15,161 nucleotides of DNA from an uncultured Verrucomicrobiota bacterium (GCA_937894935.1 CALAYC010000277.1:1-15161), one strand, 5' to 3'; counted from the stretch's first letter, positions 6,316 through 14,795 are shown. Numbers and translations: made by a program. The notes: generated by a model not told the origin, from the sequence alone.

Positions 6316-7596
6316 ATGGTCACCAAACCCACTTCCCGGAATCCGCTGAAACGCGTCGCCTCCAAGTTGCGCGAGTTGCACGAGCGGCATGAGGAGCGGC
6401 ATCGGCCCAGCGGATTTGATTTCGCGCTGGCGGATCGCGTGGATTTCCTCAACAGCGCGGCGTGGGACGCTGTTACCGCAAACGGCAGTTTGTTTCTCCA
6501 GCGCAAGGTGCTCCGGGTCATCGAAGCGCACGGGCCGGACAATCTCGTGCCCCGTTACGCGCTGGTTTTCCGCGGGGAACAACCCGTCGCCGCCGTGGCG
6601 GCGCAACTCGTCACGGTCACCAACAAGCATTTGCTCAAGGAGGAATCGGGCGGCACTCGGAACGGCAGTTCGTTGCAACGCGTGTTGACGCCGGCGGCCA
6701 AGCTCGCGACCTCGCAGTTGAACGAGCCGTTGCTGGTGGCGGGCAATCTCATGTCGTGGGGCTTTCACGGCATCGCGTTCGCCGCGGGCGAAGATCCGGC
6801 GGCGCTCTGGCCGGGTGTGGCGGAGGCGTTGTATCGCATCCGGCGCGCGGAACGGTTGCTCGGTCAGACGAATCTCGTGCTGGTCAAGGACCTCACGGAA
6901 CGCGAGCAGGGACTGGAGGCGCTGCGGCGCTTCAGCTATCGCCCCATGGAAACCGAGCCGAACATGGTGCTCGCGCTCAATCCCGCCTGGCGCACCTACG
7001 AGGATTACCTCACCGCGCTCGACGCGAAGTATCGGCGCAACGCCAAGGATCAGGTGAAGAAGCTCACGACCGGCGGTTGCGTGGTGGAATCGCTGACGGA
7101 CCTCACACCGCACTCGGCGCGGTTGCATGAACTGTATCTGGCGGTGCAGCGCAATGCCGCGGTGCGATTGGTCACGCTGGCGAAAAGTTATCTGCCACAA
7201 CTGGCGCTCGCGCTGGGCGATGATTTTCGCTGCACCGTCATCCGACGCGAGGAACATCTGATTGGCTTTGTTACTACGATTCGCGATGGTGATACGGCCA
7301 TCGCCTACTACATCGGGTTTGATCGCGCGGCAGCGGCGGAAGGGTTGCCGATTTACCTGCGCCTGTTGCACGCCACCATCGCGGATGCGATTTCATGGGG
7401 TTGTAAATCATTGTCGCTGGGTCGCACCGCGCTCGAACCCAAAGCCGCGCTCGGTGCGAAGCCCGAGCCGATGTCCGTCTGGTTGCGCCATCGCGTGCCA
7501 GCGTTGAATTGGATAGTGCGAGGATTACTCGGTGCGGTGACACATGAGGAAGCGCCGGAACGGAATCCGTTCAAGACCGGAGCTGGCGACCGCTAA
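6316..7596 (+). CDS. GNAT family N-acetyltransferase, BioF2/FemAB-like
   Basis: A 426-residue protein with the layout of the two-lobed GNAT/FemAB-like proteins (BioF2-like acetyltransferase domain). The N-terminal lobe has VDFLNSAAWDAVTANGSLFLQRKVLRVIE and a strand reading VPRYALVFRGEQPVAAVAAQL. The second lobe has WRTYEDYLTALDAKYRRNAKDQVKKL, the usual Tyr/Lys-Arg-Arg-Asn acyl-CoA or substrate helix, then RLHELYLAV. It ends with IGFVTTIRDGDTAIAYYIGFDR and ISLG-like SLSLGRTALEPKAALGA. Such proteins transfer acyl or aminoacyl groups, often in envelope or small-molecule synthesis. The substrate cannot be told. No Shine-Dalgarno sequence precedes it; a good promoter sits at 6274-6302. The gene is convergent with nadC (48 bases between). 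Confidence 0.82.
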   Translation: MVTKPTSRNPLKRVASKLRELHERHEERHRPSGFDFALADRVDFLNSAAWDAVTANGSLFLQRKVLRVIEAHGPDNLVPRYALVFRGEQPVAAVAAQLVTVTNKHLLKEESGGTRNGSSLQRVLTPAAKLATSQLNEPLLVAGNLMSWGFHGIAFAAGEDPAALWPGVAEALYRIRRAERLLGQTNLVLVKDLTEREQGLEALRRFSYRPMETEPNMVLALNPAWRTYEDYLTALDAKYRRNAKDQVKKLTTGGCVVESLTDLTPHSARLHELYLAVQRNAAVRLVTLAKSYLPQLALALGDDFRCTVIRREEHLIGFVTTIRDGDTAIAYYIGFDRAAAAEGLPIYLRLLHATIADAISWGCKSLSLGRTALEPKAALGAKPEPMSVWLRHRVPALNWIVRGLLGAVTHEEAPERNPFKTGAGDR

Positions 7597-7644
7597 ACTC
7601 AGGCAGATTTCTTGTCGTCGGCATCCAGCGGCAGCCAGTCCGAT

Positions 7645-8565
7645 TTACGCCTGGAAATCCAACCCGATATCCACGGCCCGCGCGGAGTGAGTAAGAGCGC
7701 CAACGGAGATGAAGTCCACGCCGGTTTGCGCGATGCGACGCACGGTTTTCAGATTTACACCGCCGCTGGCTTCAGTTTTCGCACGACCATTCACGAGGTT
7801 CACCGCGCGACGTAATTCTGCGTTGCTCATGTTATCGAGCAGGATGATATCCGCACCGGCGGCGACAGCTTGCTTCACCTGCGTGAGTGTGTCCGCTTCG
7901 ACTTCAACTTTGAGCCGGGGAAACTTCTTACGAGCGCGAGACACCGCGGCAGCAATGGCATTCGGTTTCGCATTGCGCAATGCGGCGAGGTGATTGTCCT
8001 TGATGAGAATCAGATCAAAGAGGCCGATGCGATGATTCCGTCCACCACCACAGGCAACAGCATATTTTTCAAAGCGTCGCCAGCCGGGCGTGGTTTTACG
8101 GGTATCGAGAATCTGCGCTTTCGTCCCGCGAACTGCCGCAACGAATTGCGCCGTAAGCGTCGCAACACCGGACAGCCGCTGCACAAAATTCAGCGCAGTC
8201 CGTTCCGCGGATAAAATCGCGCGAGCCGGTCCGGAAACCTGCAATAGCGCTGCGCCTGCTTTCACCGCTTGCCCGTCGCGAACGAATCGTTTCATTCGCA
8301 CTTTTTTCGACAGGATGCGAAATGCGGTTTCGGCGAACGCCAGGCCAGCGACAGTCAAGCCTTCGCGCGCGCGCATCACGACTGTGAATTGCATCGGCGC
8401 CGGAATCGTTGCCAATGACGTGGCATCGCCGCAGCCAAGGTCTTCGGCGAGGGCAATTTTCACGGCCGCACGGATTTCCGCTTCGGTCAGTTTCACAACG
8501 GCAGAATGATTCGAAGCTGCGGGTCGCAAAAGCAAATTATGCTGGTTACCATCGCTGTTTGGCAT
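7645..8565 (-). CDS. nadC: Nicotinate-nucleotide pyrophosphorylase (carboxylating)
   Basis: A 306-residue NadC (quinolinate phosphoribosyltransferase). It converts quinolinate and PRPP to nicotinate mononucleotide, CO2 and pyrophosphate in de novo NAD synthesis. Motifs in order: EDLGCGDATS (about 41-50), SAERTALNFVQRLSGVAT (about 119-136), DTRKTTPGWR with EKYAVACGGGRNHRIGL (about 154-182), LIKDNH (187-192), EVEADTL (221-227), LLDNM (242-246), EASGGVN (265-271) and SVGALTHS (287-294). All substrate-binding positions appear intact. The first 23 residues are extra compared with most NadC proteins. GTG at 8496 would start it at KLTEAEIRAAV and is a real alternative. No nadA or nadB lies beside it. 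Confidence 0.96.
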   Translation of the reverse strand: MPNSDGNQHNLLLRPAASNHSAVVKLTEAEIRAAVKIALAEDLGCGDATSLATIPAPMQFTVVMRAREGLTVAGLAFAETAFRILSKKVRMKRFVRDGQAVKAGAALLQVSGPARAILSAERTALNFVQRLSGVATLTAQFVAAVRGTKAQILDTRKTTPGWRRFEKYAVACGGGRNHRIGLFDLILIKDNHLAALRNAKPNAIAAAVSRARKKFPRLKVEVEADTLTQVKQAVAAGADIILLDNMSNAELRRAVNLVNGRAKTEASGGVNLKTVRRIAQTGVDFISVGALTHSARAVDIGLDFQA

Positions 8566-8611
8566 GCGATTGCGACCAGGACTCCAGCATCAGGCAAGTC
8601 GAACTAATACG

Positions 8612-8627
8612 TCATTCTTTCGAATGA
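8612..8627. promoter_or_regulatory. Short inverted repeat between divergent nadC and oxidoreductase genes
   Basis: TCATTC and GAATGA (perfect 6-base arms, 4-base centre with TTCGAA) lie in the 109-base region between the two divergent starts. The placement suits an operator, but only symmetry supports it, and NadR/NrtR-type sites are not recognised. Confidence 0.25.
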
Positions 8628-8638
8628 TAAGAAACTGC

Positions 8639-8667
8639 TTGTCTAAGTTGAGCGCAAGGCGTAGCTA
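8639..8667 (+). promoter_or_regulatory. Candidate promoter for the Gfo/Idh/MocA gene
   Basis: TTGTCT (8639-8644), a 17-base spacer and TAGCTA (8662-8667) end 7 bases before the ATG at 8675. This repeats the short-leader or leaderless spacing seen at other genes here. Both boxes are moderate matches. Confidence 0.35.
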
Positions 8668-8674
8668 ATCGGCC

Positions 8675-10087
8675 ATGGCAAATACATATTTCACCCGTCG
8701 GCAATTCCTCGCGACTACCGCGCTCGCTGGTTCAGCTTTAATGACCGGTTGCGTGTCGGCTTCGCCGCGCCGGATTTCTCCTAATTCCAAGATGAACATC
8801 GGCGTCGTTGGCGTCATGGGCAAAGGTCAGAGCGATACTGACCATTGCGCCAGCGAAAACATCGTCGCGCTCTGCGACGTGGATGCCAAACGCTGCACGC
8901 CGCAGCTTAAAAAATATCCCAACGCGAAATTCTATACGGATTGGCGCGTGATGTTGGAAAAAGAAAAAGACCTGGACGCGGTCATCATTTCCACGCCCGA
9001 CCATACGCATGCGGTGGTCGCCGCCGAAGCCATGCGCCAGGGCAAACACATTTATTGCCAGAAGCCGCTCGTTCAAACCGTGGAAGAAGCGCGCATTCTC
9101 CGCAAACTGGCGAAGGAGAAAAAAGTCGTCACGCAAATGGGTAATCAAGGCAGCGCGGAAGATGGATTGCGCCGCGCGGTGGAAGTGATTCAAGCCGGTT
9201 TGATCGGTCCGGTGCGCGAAGTGCATGTCTGGAGCAATCGCCCCGTCTGGCCGCAAGGCATGGACCGTCCCGTCGGCAGCGATCCGATTCCGGAAGGATT
9301 GGATTGGGATCTGTGGCTCGGACCGGCTGCCTACCGTCCTTACAAGAAAGACAAGTATGTAAACTTCGCGTGGCGCGGTTGGCAGGATTTCGGCACAGGC
9401 GCGCTCGGCGACATGGCGTGCCACACGGCCAACATGCCGTTCCGCGCGTTGAAGCTCGGTTATCCCACCGAAATCGAAGCATGGGCGCCGGACATCAACA
9501 AGGAATCCTATCCGCTCAAATCGCGCATCCGCTTCCTGTTCCCGGAACGCGACGGCCTGCCTCCGGTCAACTTCACCTGGTACGACGGTGGTAATCCGCG
9601 TCCTGATGATCCGTTCCGTCACGACGGCAGCAACAAGCCGCCGCGCGAAATCACCGCGGAAGTCGAAGAAATGATGGGCACGGTGCCGGGCAGTGGCTGC
9701 GTATTGATTGGTGACAAAGGCAAAATCTTCTCGCCGGACGACTACGGTGCGCGCTTCTTCGTGAAGTTGAACGACGACCGCGAACTGGTGAACGGTCGCG
9801 ATCACGAAGCCGTGAAAGTCATTCCGCAAACCATCCCGCGCAATGCGTTCACCGGCGATGCCGACAAGCGTCATCACCTCGAATGGATTGCAGCCTGCAA
9901 AGGTGGCCCGACGCCGTATTCGAACTTCGACATCGCGGCTTATCTCACGGAAATCATTTTGCTCGGCTGCGTGGCGATGCGCACCGGCAAGAAATTGCAG
10001 TGGGACGGCCCGAACATGCGCGCGACCAACGCTCCGGAAGCGATGCAGTTCGTCAAACGCGTCAACCGTAAAGGTTGGGCAATCTGA
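8675..10087 (+). CDS. Tat-exported Gfo/Idh/MocA-family oxidoreductase (probable lipoprotein)
   Basis: A 470-residue NAD(P)-dependent sugar or polyol oxidoreductase-like protein. The N-terminus has a twin-arginine signal (TRRQFLATT, Arg 8-9), a short hydrophobic stretch and a lipobox-like LMTGC with Cys 26, so export as a folded, cofactor-loaded, perhaps lipid-anchored protein is expected. The Rossmann part starts at MNIGVVGVMGKGQSD (40-54), followed by DAVIISTPDHTHAVVA and HIYCQKPL (128-131, where many relatives have EKP). The C-terminal part shows WDLWLGPA, WRGWQDFGTGALGDMACH and WYDGG, the pattern of the large group expanded in Planctomycetes and Verrucomicrobia and often tied to polysaccharide breakdown. 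The substrate is unknown. It is monocistronic: its own promoter region and a strong terminator bracket it. Confidence 0.93.
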   Translation: MANTYFTRRQFLATTALAGSALMTGCVSASPRRISPNSKMNIGVVGVMGKGQSDTDHCASENIVALCDVDAKRCTPQLKKYPNAKFYTDWRVMLEKEKDLDAVIISTPDHTHAVVAAEAMRQGKHIYCQKPLVQTVEEARILRKLAKEKKVVTQMGNQGSAEDGLRRAVEVIQAGLIGPVREVHVWSNRPVWPQGMDRPVGSDPIPEGLDWDLWLGPAAYRPYKKDKYVNFAWRGWQDFGTGALGDMACHTANMPFRALKLGYPTEIEAWAPDINKESYPLKSRIRFLFPERDGLPPVNFTWYDGGNPRPDDPFRHDGSNKPPREITAEVEEMMGTVPGSGCVLIGDKGKIFSPDDYGARFFVKLNDDRELVNGRDHEAVKVIPQTIPRNAFTGDADKRHHLEWIAACKGGPTPYSNFDIAAYLTEIILLGCVAMRTGKKLQWDGPNMRATNAPEAMQFVKRVNRKGWAI

Positions 10088-10117
10088 TTCGTCCCGCGCT
10101 TAAGCGGAGAATTCCAG

Positions 10118-10156
10118 GCCCTCACATCACACAACGATGTGAGGGCTTTCTATTTT
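10118..10156 (+). terminator. Rho-independent terminator after the oxidoreductase gene
   Basis: Perfect 11-base stem GCCCTCACATC / GATGTGAGGGC with a 7-base loop, followed by TTTCTATTTT, 30 bases after the stop codon. It separates this gene from the NAD(P)HX repair gene. Confidence 0.92.
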
Positions 10157-10181
10157 GACGCTTGGCAAATTATTGTAAGTT
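10155..10181 (+). promoter_or_regulatory. Possible promoter for nnr, abutting the terminator
   Basis: TTGACG (10155-10160) starts in the terminator's T tract. A TAAGTT at 10176-10181, 15 bases on, could be the -10 box, ending 5 bases before the ATG. The spacer is short, so this is tentative. Confidence 0.25.
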
Positions 10182-10186
10182 GCCGT

Positions 10187-11596
10187 ATGCCCTTGCCGGT
10201 CATCAGCGTTGCGCAAATGCGCGAATGGGAACAGGCCACCTGGAACAGTGGCCAGACCGAAGCGGAAGTGATTCGCCGCGTCGGACAATGTGTGGCGCGC
10301 TCCATCGTCCAACTCACTCGCCCGAACGATTTGATTCTGCTGCTGGCCGGAAAAGGTCACAACGGCGATGACGTCCGCGCCGCTAAGGAATTTCTTTCCG
10401 ATCGCCGAACGGAATTACTCGAAGTCAAATCGACGTTGGATGATCTCGTATCGTTGCAAGCAGCGCTCGCGCGACGCCCGGCACTGGTGGTGGATGGATT
10501 GTTCGGCATCGGATTGAACCGGCCGTTGGATGCGGATTGGATGCGGTTTATTGAACACATCAATGCCGCAAAGTTACCCGTGCTCGCCGTGGATGTTCCT
10601 TCCGGATTGAATGCCGACACCGGTGAAACGTACGGCGCTGCAATTGAAGCAACAGTAACGTTGACGGTCGGCGCACCAAAAACCGGTTTGCTTGCACCGA
10701 CAGCGGGAAAATTTGTCGGGCGATTGGAAGTGGCGGCGGATGTCGGTTTGCTGCCGTGTCCGCATCGCTCGGAATTGAATTGGACACAGCCGGAAGATTT
10801 CCGCGATTTCCCACCGCGCCGTCCGATCGCCGGACACAAAGGCACGTTTGGCCATCTGGCTATCATCGCCGGCAGCGTCGGGTATCACGGTGCAGCGGTG
10901 TTGGCGACGCGCGGCGCATTGCGCGCGCAACCCGGACTCGTCACCGCGCTGCCAACACAGCCCGTGTATTATCAGGTCGCCGCGCAATTGCAGTCCGCGA
11001 TGGTGAAAGCATGGTCGCACGATGTTTTGTTTCCGGGCGAATTTACGGCAGTGCTCATCGGACCAGGACTCGCCGCGCGGGATGTGCCGGAAGACCTCGT
11101 GATGTTTGTGCGCAAGTTGTGGCGCGACTCGCCTTTGCCAATTGTCGTCGATGCGAGCGCGTTGGATTGGTTGCCGATTGATCCGGTAGCGCGACGCGCG
11201 ATTCGCGTGGTCACTCCACATCCCGGAGAAGCCGCGCGATTGTTAAAAACTACGACGGCGCAAGTTCAAGCCGACCGAGCCAATGCCGTGCGAGAGATTT
11301 CGCGGCGCTTCAGTTCGTGTTGGGTTGTGTTGAAAGGTCATCAAACAATCATTGGCCAACACGAAGGACCGGTGTTCATCAATCCATCCGGCAATCCGCA
11401 CCTCGCACAAGGCGGCAGCGGCGATGTGTTGGCAGGATTTATCGCCGGATTACTGGCTCAACCCGCGTTGCAGAACGATCCGTTGACGCTGTTGCGCTAC
11501 GCCGTCTGGCAACACGGTGCCGCTGCGGACGCATTGCAAGCAAGCCGCCGCAATTGGACGGTGGAGGAACTCGTCGCCGAAATCGGAAATCAGTAA
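10187..11596 (+). CDS. nnr: Bifunctional NAD(P)H-hydrate epimerase / ADP-dependent NAD(P)H-hydrate dehydratase
   Basis: A 469-residue fused YjeF protein that repairs hydrated NADH and NADPH. The N-terminal domain (about 1-205) is the epimerase, with LLAGKGHNGDD (about 53-62), VVDGLFGIGLNR (101-112) and AVDVPSGLNADTG (134-146). The C-terminal ribokinase-like domain (about 206-469) is the dehydratase, with GHKGTFGHLAIIAGSVGYHGAA (216-237), LIGPGL (290-295), TPHPGEAARLL (343-353), VVLKGHQTII (380-389) and GGSGDVLAGFIAG with the catalytic Asp about 413. The fused form is common in bacteria. The frame stays open back to 10139, but that overlaps the terminator stem. ATG 10187 gives the normal N-terminus (VISVAQMREWEQAT). 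It lies 71 bases before argH on the same strand and may be cotranscribed. Confidence 0.94.
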   Translation: MPLPVISVAQMREWEQATWNSGQTEAEVIRRVGQCVARSIVQLTRPNDLILLLAGKGHNGDDVRAAKEFLSDRRTELLEVKSTLDDLVSLQAALARRPALVVDGLFGIGLNRPLDADWMRFIEHINAAKLPVLAVDVPSGLNADTGETYGAAIEATVTLTVGAPKTGLLAPTAGKFVGRLEVAADVGLLPCPHRSELNWTQPEDFRDFPPRRPIAGHKGTFGHLAIIAGSVGYHGAAVLATRGALRAQPGLVTALPTQPVYYQVAAQLQSAMVKAWSHDVLFPGEFTAVLIGPGLAARDVPEDLVMFVRKLWRDSPLPIVVDASALDWLPIDPVARRAIRVVTPHPGEAARLLKTTTAQVQADRANAVREISRRFSSCWVVLKGHQTIIGQHEGPVFINPSGNPHLAQGGSGDVLAGFIAGLLAQPALQNDPLTLLRYAVWQHGAAADALQASRRNWTVEELVAEIGNQ

Positions 11597-11667
11597 TCCA
11601 CGTTCATGCGAAGCAAATTCCCCGCGTGACTTCGCTGGATTTTCGCCGCAAATTCGCCACGGCTTTT

Positions 11668-13068
11668 ATGACGAAGAAATCTCCAGTGTCGCGTAGTGGT
11701 CGCTTCAGTTCCGGTCCGGGCGCGGATGTCGCCGCGTTTTCCGAATCCATTTCCTTTGACTGGCGGCTGTGGAAACACGACATCGCCGGTTCGATTGCGC
11801 ACGCCACGATGTTGCAACGCATCGGCGTGCTCACCAAAGCTGAAGCCAATGCCATTATCGCCGGCTTAAAGAAAATCGAGCGCGAGATCGCGACCGGGAA
11901 ATTCAAGTGGAAGCCGGAACTCGAAGACGTGCACATGAACATCGAGTCCGCGTTGACAGAACGCGTTCCGGCAGGCGCCAAGTTGCATACCGCACGGTCA
12001 CGAAATGATCAGGTAGCGCTCGATATGCGCCTGTGGTTACGGGAGGAAATCACTTTGCTGCTCGGCGAAATCGCCGGCTTGCAACGCGCGTTAGTCAGTC
12101 TCGGCGAACACAACATCGACGTCGTCATTCCCGGTTATACGCATCTGCAACGCGCGCAGCCGGTTTATTTCGCGCATCATCTGCTGGCTTATGTGGAGAT
12201 GCTGGAACGCGATTGCGAACGGCTGTGGGATTGTCATTCGCGCGTGAATGTCTGCCCGCTCGGCAGTGGTGCAATCGCCGGCTCAACGCTGAAACTGGAT
12301 CGCGAACTGGTGGCCAAGCTGCTCGGATTCGTGGATGCCGATGGCAAAGTGCAAATCACGCAAAACTCCATGGATGGCGTGAGCGATCGAGATTTTGCCA
12401 TTGAATTTTGCGCCGCCGCGGCGGTGCTGGCCATGCATCTGTCGCGCCTCGCCGAAGATGTCATTCTGTGGGCGAGCGCAGAATTCAACTTCATCAAAAT
12501 CGCCGATGCTTACACGACCGGTTCATCGCTCATGCCGCAGAAGAAGAATCCGGATGTGGCGGAATTAACGCGCGGCAAAACGGGTCGCGTATATGGCAAT
12601 CTGATGTCACTCCTCACGTTGTTGAAATGTCTGCCGATGACTTACAATCGCGACCTGCAGGAGGACAAAGAGCGGCTGTTCGACACGGCTGACACAGTGC
12701 GCAGTTGCGTGCGTTTGATGAGCGCGATGTTGTTGAACACCACGGTCAACTCTTTCTCCTGTCTCGCAGCGGCGAGCGATCCGGCGTTGCTCGCTACGGA
12801 TCTCGCGGATTATCTCGTTGAGAAAGGCATGCCGTTTCGGAAAGCGCATCATGTGGTCGGCGCCGTGGTCGCATTGGCCGAACGGGATGGCAAGCCGTTG
12901 AACAAACTGACGCTCGCCGATCTGCAATCCGTGGACAAAACATTCGGCAAAGATGCGTTGGAGATTTTCAACCTCGAACGAGCGATGGCGAAACGCAATC
13001 TCACCGGTGCGCCTGGAACGAAAGAAGTGGTGAAACAACTCGCGCGCTGGCGAAAACTGCTGAGTTAA
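11668..13068 (+). CDS. argH: Argininosuccinate lyase
   Basis: A 466-residue ArgH, family length. It splits argininosuccinate into arginine and fumarate, the last step of arginine synthesis. Visible landmarks are SGRFSSGPGADVAAFSESISFD (about 10-31), EDVHMNIESAL (86-96), LHTARSRNDQVALDMRLW (107-123), GYTHLQRAQPVYFAHH with the catalytic His 159 region (156-171), PLGSGAIAGS (197-206), and the fumarase-superfamily signature GSSLMPQKKNPDVAEL (285-300) with its flexible-loop catalytic Ser. All appear intact. The reading frame extends upstream into nnr but that part is unrelated; ATG 11668 gives the expected start. No Shine-Dalgarno sequence or clear promoter is visible in the 71-base gap, so it may depend on nnr transcription. 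No argG is present in the window. Confidence 0.97.
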   Translation: MTKKSPVSRSGRFSSGPGADVAAFSESISFDWRLWKHDIAGSIAHATMLQRIGVLTKAEANAIIAGLKKIEREIATGKFKWKPELEDVHMNIESALTERVPAGAKLHTARSRNDQVALDMRLWLREEITLLLGEIAGLQRALVSLGEHNIDVVIPGYTHLQRAQPVYFAHHLLAYVEMLERDCERLWDCHSRVNVCPLGSGAIAGSTLKLDRELVAKLLGFVDADGKVQITQNSMDGVSDRDFAIEFCAAAAVLAMHLSRLAEDVILWASAEFNFIKIADAYTTGSSLMPQKKNPDVAELTRGKTGRVYGNLMSLLTLLKCLPMTYNRDLQEDKERLFDTADTVRSCVRLMSAMLLNTTVNSFSCLAAASDPALLATDLADYLVEKGMPFRKAHHVVGAVVALAERDGKPLNKLTLADLQSVDKTFGKDALEIFNLERAMAKRNLTGAPGTKEVVKQLARWRKLLS

Positions 13069-13140
13069 ATGGCAGTTCGCACCCGTGGTTGCAATGACCT
13101 TGCTCCGCTGTGATTGGCTCGGGGTAATCCACTTTGCTCT

Positions 13141-13168
13141 TTGGCCCAGGCGCGCCACTCCCTAGACT
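13141..13168 (+). promoter_or_regulatory. Candidate promoter for murJ
   Basis: TTGGCC (13141-13146), a 16-base spacer and TAGACT (13163-13168), with the -10 box ending 9 bases before the murJ ATG. The boxes are moderate, but the position matches other short-leader starts here. Confidence 0.35.
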
Positions 13169-13177
13169 CCGCCCGCG

Positions 13178-14740
13178 ATGTCGCAGATGCTCAAATCCTC
13201 CGGCGCAATGGCCGCCGCCACGATGACCAGCCGCGTGCTGGGCATGGTGCGGGAGATGGTTTACGCATCGTTCATGGGCAACAGTTGGGTCGCCAGCGCG
13301 TTCACGCTCGCGTTCATGGTGCCGAATCTGTTTCGCCGCTTGTTGGGCGAAGGCGCGCTGACGGCGGCGTTCATTCCGATCTTCAAACAGAAAGAAGTCC
13401 AGGCCGGCGCCAACGAAATGTGGCGCGCCGCCAATGCGGTTATCTCCGGTCTATTAATCGCTGCAGGCGGGATTACGGTTCTTGCGATCATCGGTATTTC
13501 CATTGCGCTACAAACCGGCAATTTCTCGGAGGAAACCACACTCATGCTGCGCTTGTTGCGCTTCATGTTTCCCTACATGGCGCTGACCTGTCTTGCGGCG
13601 GTGCTGATTGGAATGGCCAATGCGCGCGGACACTTTTTTGTTCCCGCCCTGGGCGCCGTGCTGTTGAACATTGCGATGATCAGCAGCGTGCTGTGGCTCG
13701 CGCCGAAAATGGGCGCAACTCTGGAACAACAAATTTTCGGTCTTGCGATCGGCGTGGTTGTCGCGGGTTTTGCGCAAATGATTTTCCAACTCCCGAGCCT
13801 GTCGAGCGAAGGCTATCGGTATCGCTGGGAATCGCCGTGGCACGATCCCACGGTGCGCGAAGTTGTGCGCAAGATGCTGCCCGGCTCCATCGGGGTCGCA
13901 GCCTTTCAGATCAACGTGCTGGTGACGCAAGGATTCGCGTTTCTGTTCGACGAATCCAAAACGATCACCGCCACGTTCAACTATGCGGTGCGATTGATGG
14001 AATTGCCGCAGGGCGTATTCGGAATTTCGTTGGCGACGTTTCTGTTGCCAGCGCTGTCGGGGTTGGCCGCCGAAAAAAAATATCCGGAATTTCGCGCCGC
14101 GCTGAATCAGGGACTTAATTACATCTCATTCACGAATCTCATCGCCGCGGCCATATCGCTCGCGTTGGCCGAACCCATCGTGCGATTGCTGTTCGAGCAC
14201 GGCAACTTCGGTCCTGACGCGACCCACCGTGTCGCCGTTACGCTGGCCTGTCTGGCGCCGGGATTACTGTTATTTTCGATGAACAACATTCTGGCGCGGG
14301 CATTCTTCGCGTTGAATGACATTAAAACCCCGATGAAAATCAGCGTGTTCTGTCTGGCCATCAATCTCGTGTTCGCCTTGACGCTGGTGCAGTGGTATCG
14401 CGAGGCCGGTCTGGCGATTGCGAATTGCCTGAGTGCCGCGTTCAACACGGGACTGTTGATCTACGCGCTGCGCCGCAAGCTTGCCCGATTGGATTTCGTC
14501 GGGCTGACGCGGAACGTTTCGATTCTGATTGCCGCGAGCGCTAGCGCCGGAATTATCGCGCACTTCGCGTTTCGCCGCTGGACCGAGCAATTCGGCAGTG
14601 ACGGGGTTGGCGTACGTATCGGCGCGGTGTTTGTTCCTGGCGCGTTGGCCGGTGCAGTATACTGGGCGCTCGCGCTGGCGGCGAAAGTTCCCGCCGCGAG
14701 CGATGTTCTCGATCTGGTGCGACGGAAAGTCCGGAAGTAA
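13178..14740 (+). CDS. murJ: Lipid II flippase MurJ (MviN family)
   Basis: A 520-residue, highly hydrophobic protein with the MurJ/MviN pattern of about 14 membrane helices. It carries lipid II across the inner membrane for peptidoglycan synthesis. The N-terminal signature SRVLGMVRE ... VPNLFRRLLGEGALTAAFIPIF is clear. Arg 19, 25 and 53 line up with E. coli Arg 18, 24 and 52, and Arg 272 in NYAVRLMELPQGVFG with E. coli Arg 270. By my hand alignment, the acidic residues that E. coli has at 39 and 269 are Ser 40 and Val 271 here. Further family features are VGMAN-like LIGMANARGHFFVPALGAVLLN and the helix LLFSMNNILARAFFALNDIKTPM. The start at 13178 gives a normal N-terminus. It ends 120 bases before a membrane fusion protein gene, with a weak hairpin between. 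Confidence 0.95.
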   Translation: MSQMLKSSGAMAAATMTSRVLGMVREMVYASFMGNSWVASAFTLAFMVPNLFRRLLGEGALTAAFIPIFKQKEVQAGANEMWRAANAVISGLLIAAGGITVLAIIGISIALQTGNFSEETTLMLRLLRFMFPYMALTCLAAVLIGMANARGHFFVPALGAVLLNIAMISSVLWLAPKMGATLEQQIFGLAIGVVVAGFAQMIFQLPSLSSEGYRYRWESPWHDPTVREVVRKMLPGSIGVAAFQINVLVTQGFAFLFDESKTITATFNYAVRLMELPQGVFGISLATFLLPALSGLAAEKKYPEFRAALNQGLNYISFTNLIAAAISLALAEPIVRLLFEHGNFGPDATHRVAVTLACLAPGLLLFSMNNILARAFFALNDIKTPMKISVFCLAINLVFALTLVQWYREAGLAIANCLSAAFNTGLLIYALRRKLARLDFVGLTRNVSILIAASASAGIIAHFAFRRWTEQFGSDGVGVRIGAVFVPGALAGAVYWALALAAKVPAASDVLDLVRRKVRK

Positions 14741-14795
14741 CCGTTGCAGAAAATCCGCATGTTTACCGGCTGATTGTCTGTCAGCGTATTTTCCC

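Noticed and set aside
6244..7371. Long minus-strand extension of the PIN-like frame (694 codons in total)
   Set aside because: The part beyond about 6312 is antisense to the clearly recognisable GNAT gene and reads as low-complexity Arg/His/Gln-rich sequence typical of a shadow frame.
8738..9877. 379-codon minus-strand open frame
   Set aside because: Antisense to the oxidoreductase gene, rich in Arg, His and Phe and without recognisable motifs; a shadow of GC-rich codons.
13114..14118. 334-codon plus-strand open frame
   Set aside because: Out-of-frame shadow of murJ, Arg-rich and without domain features.
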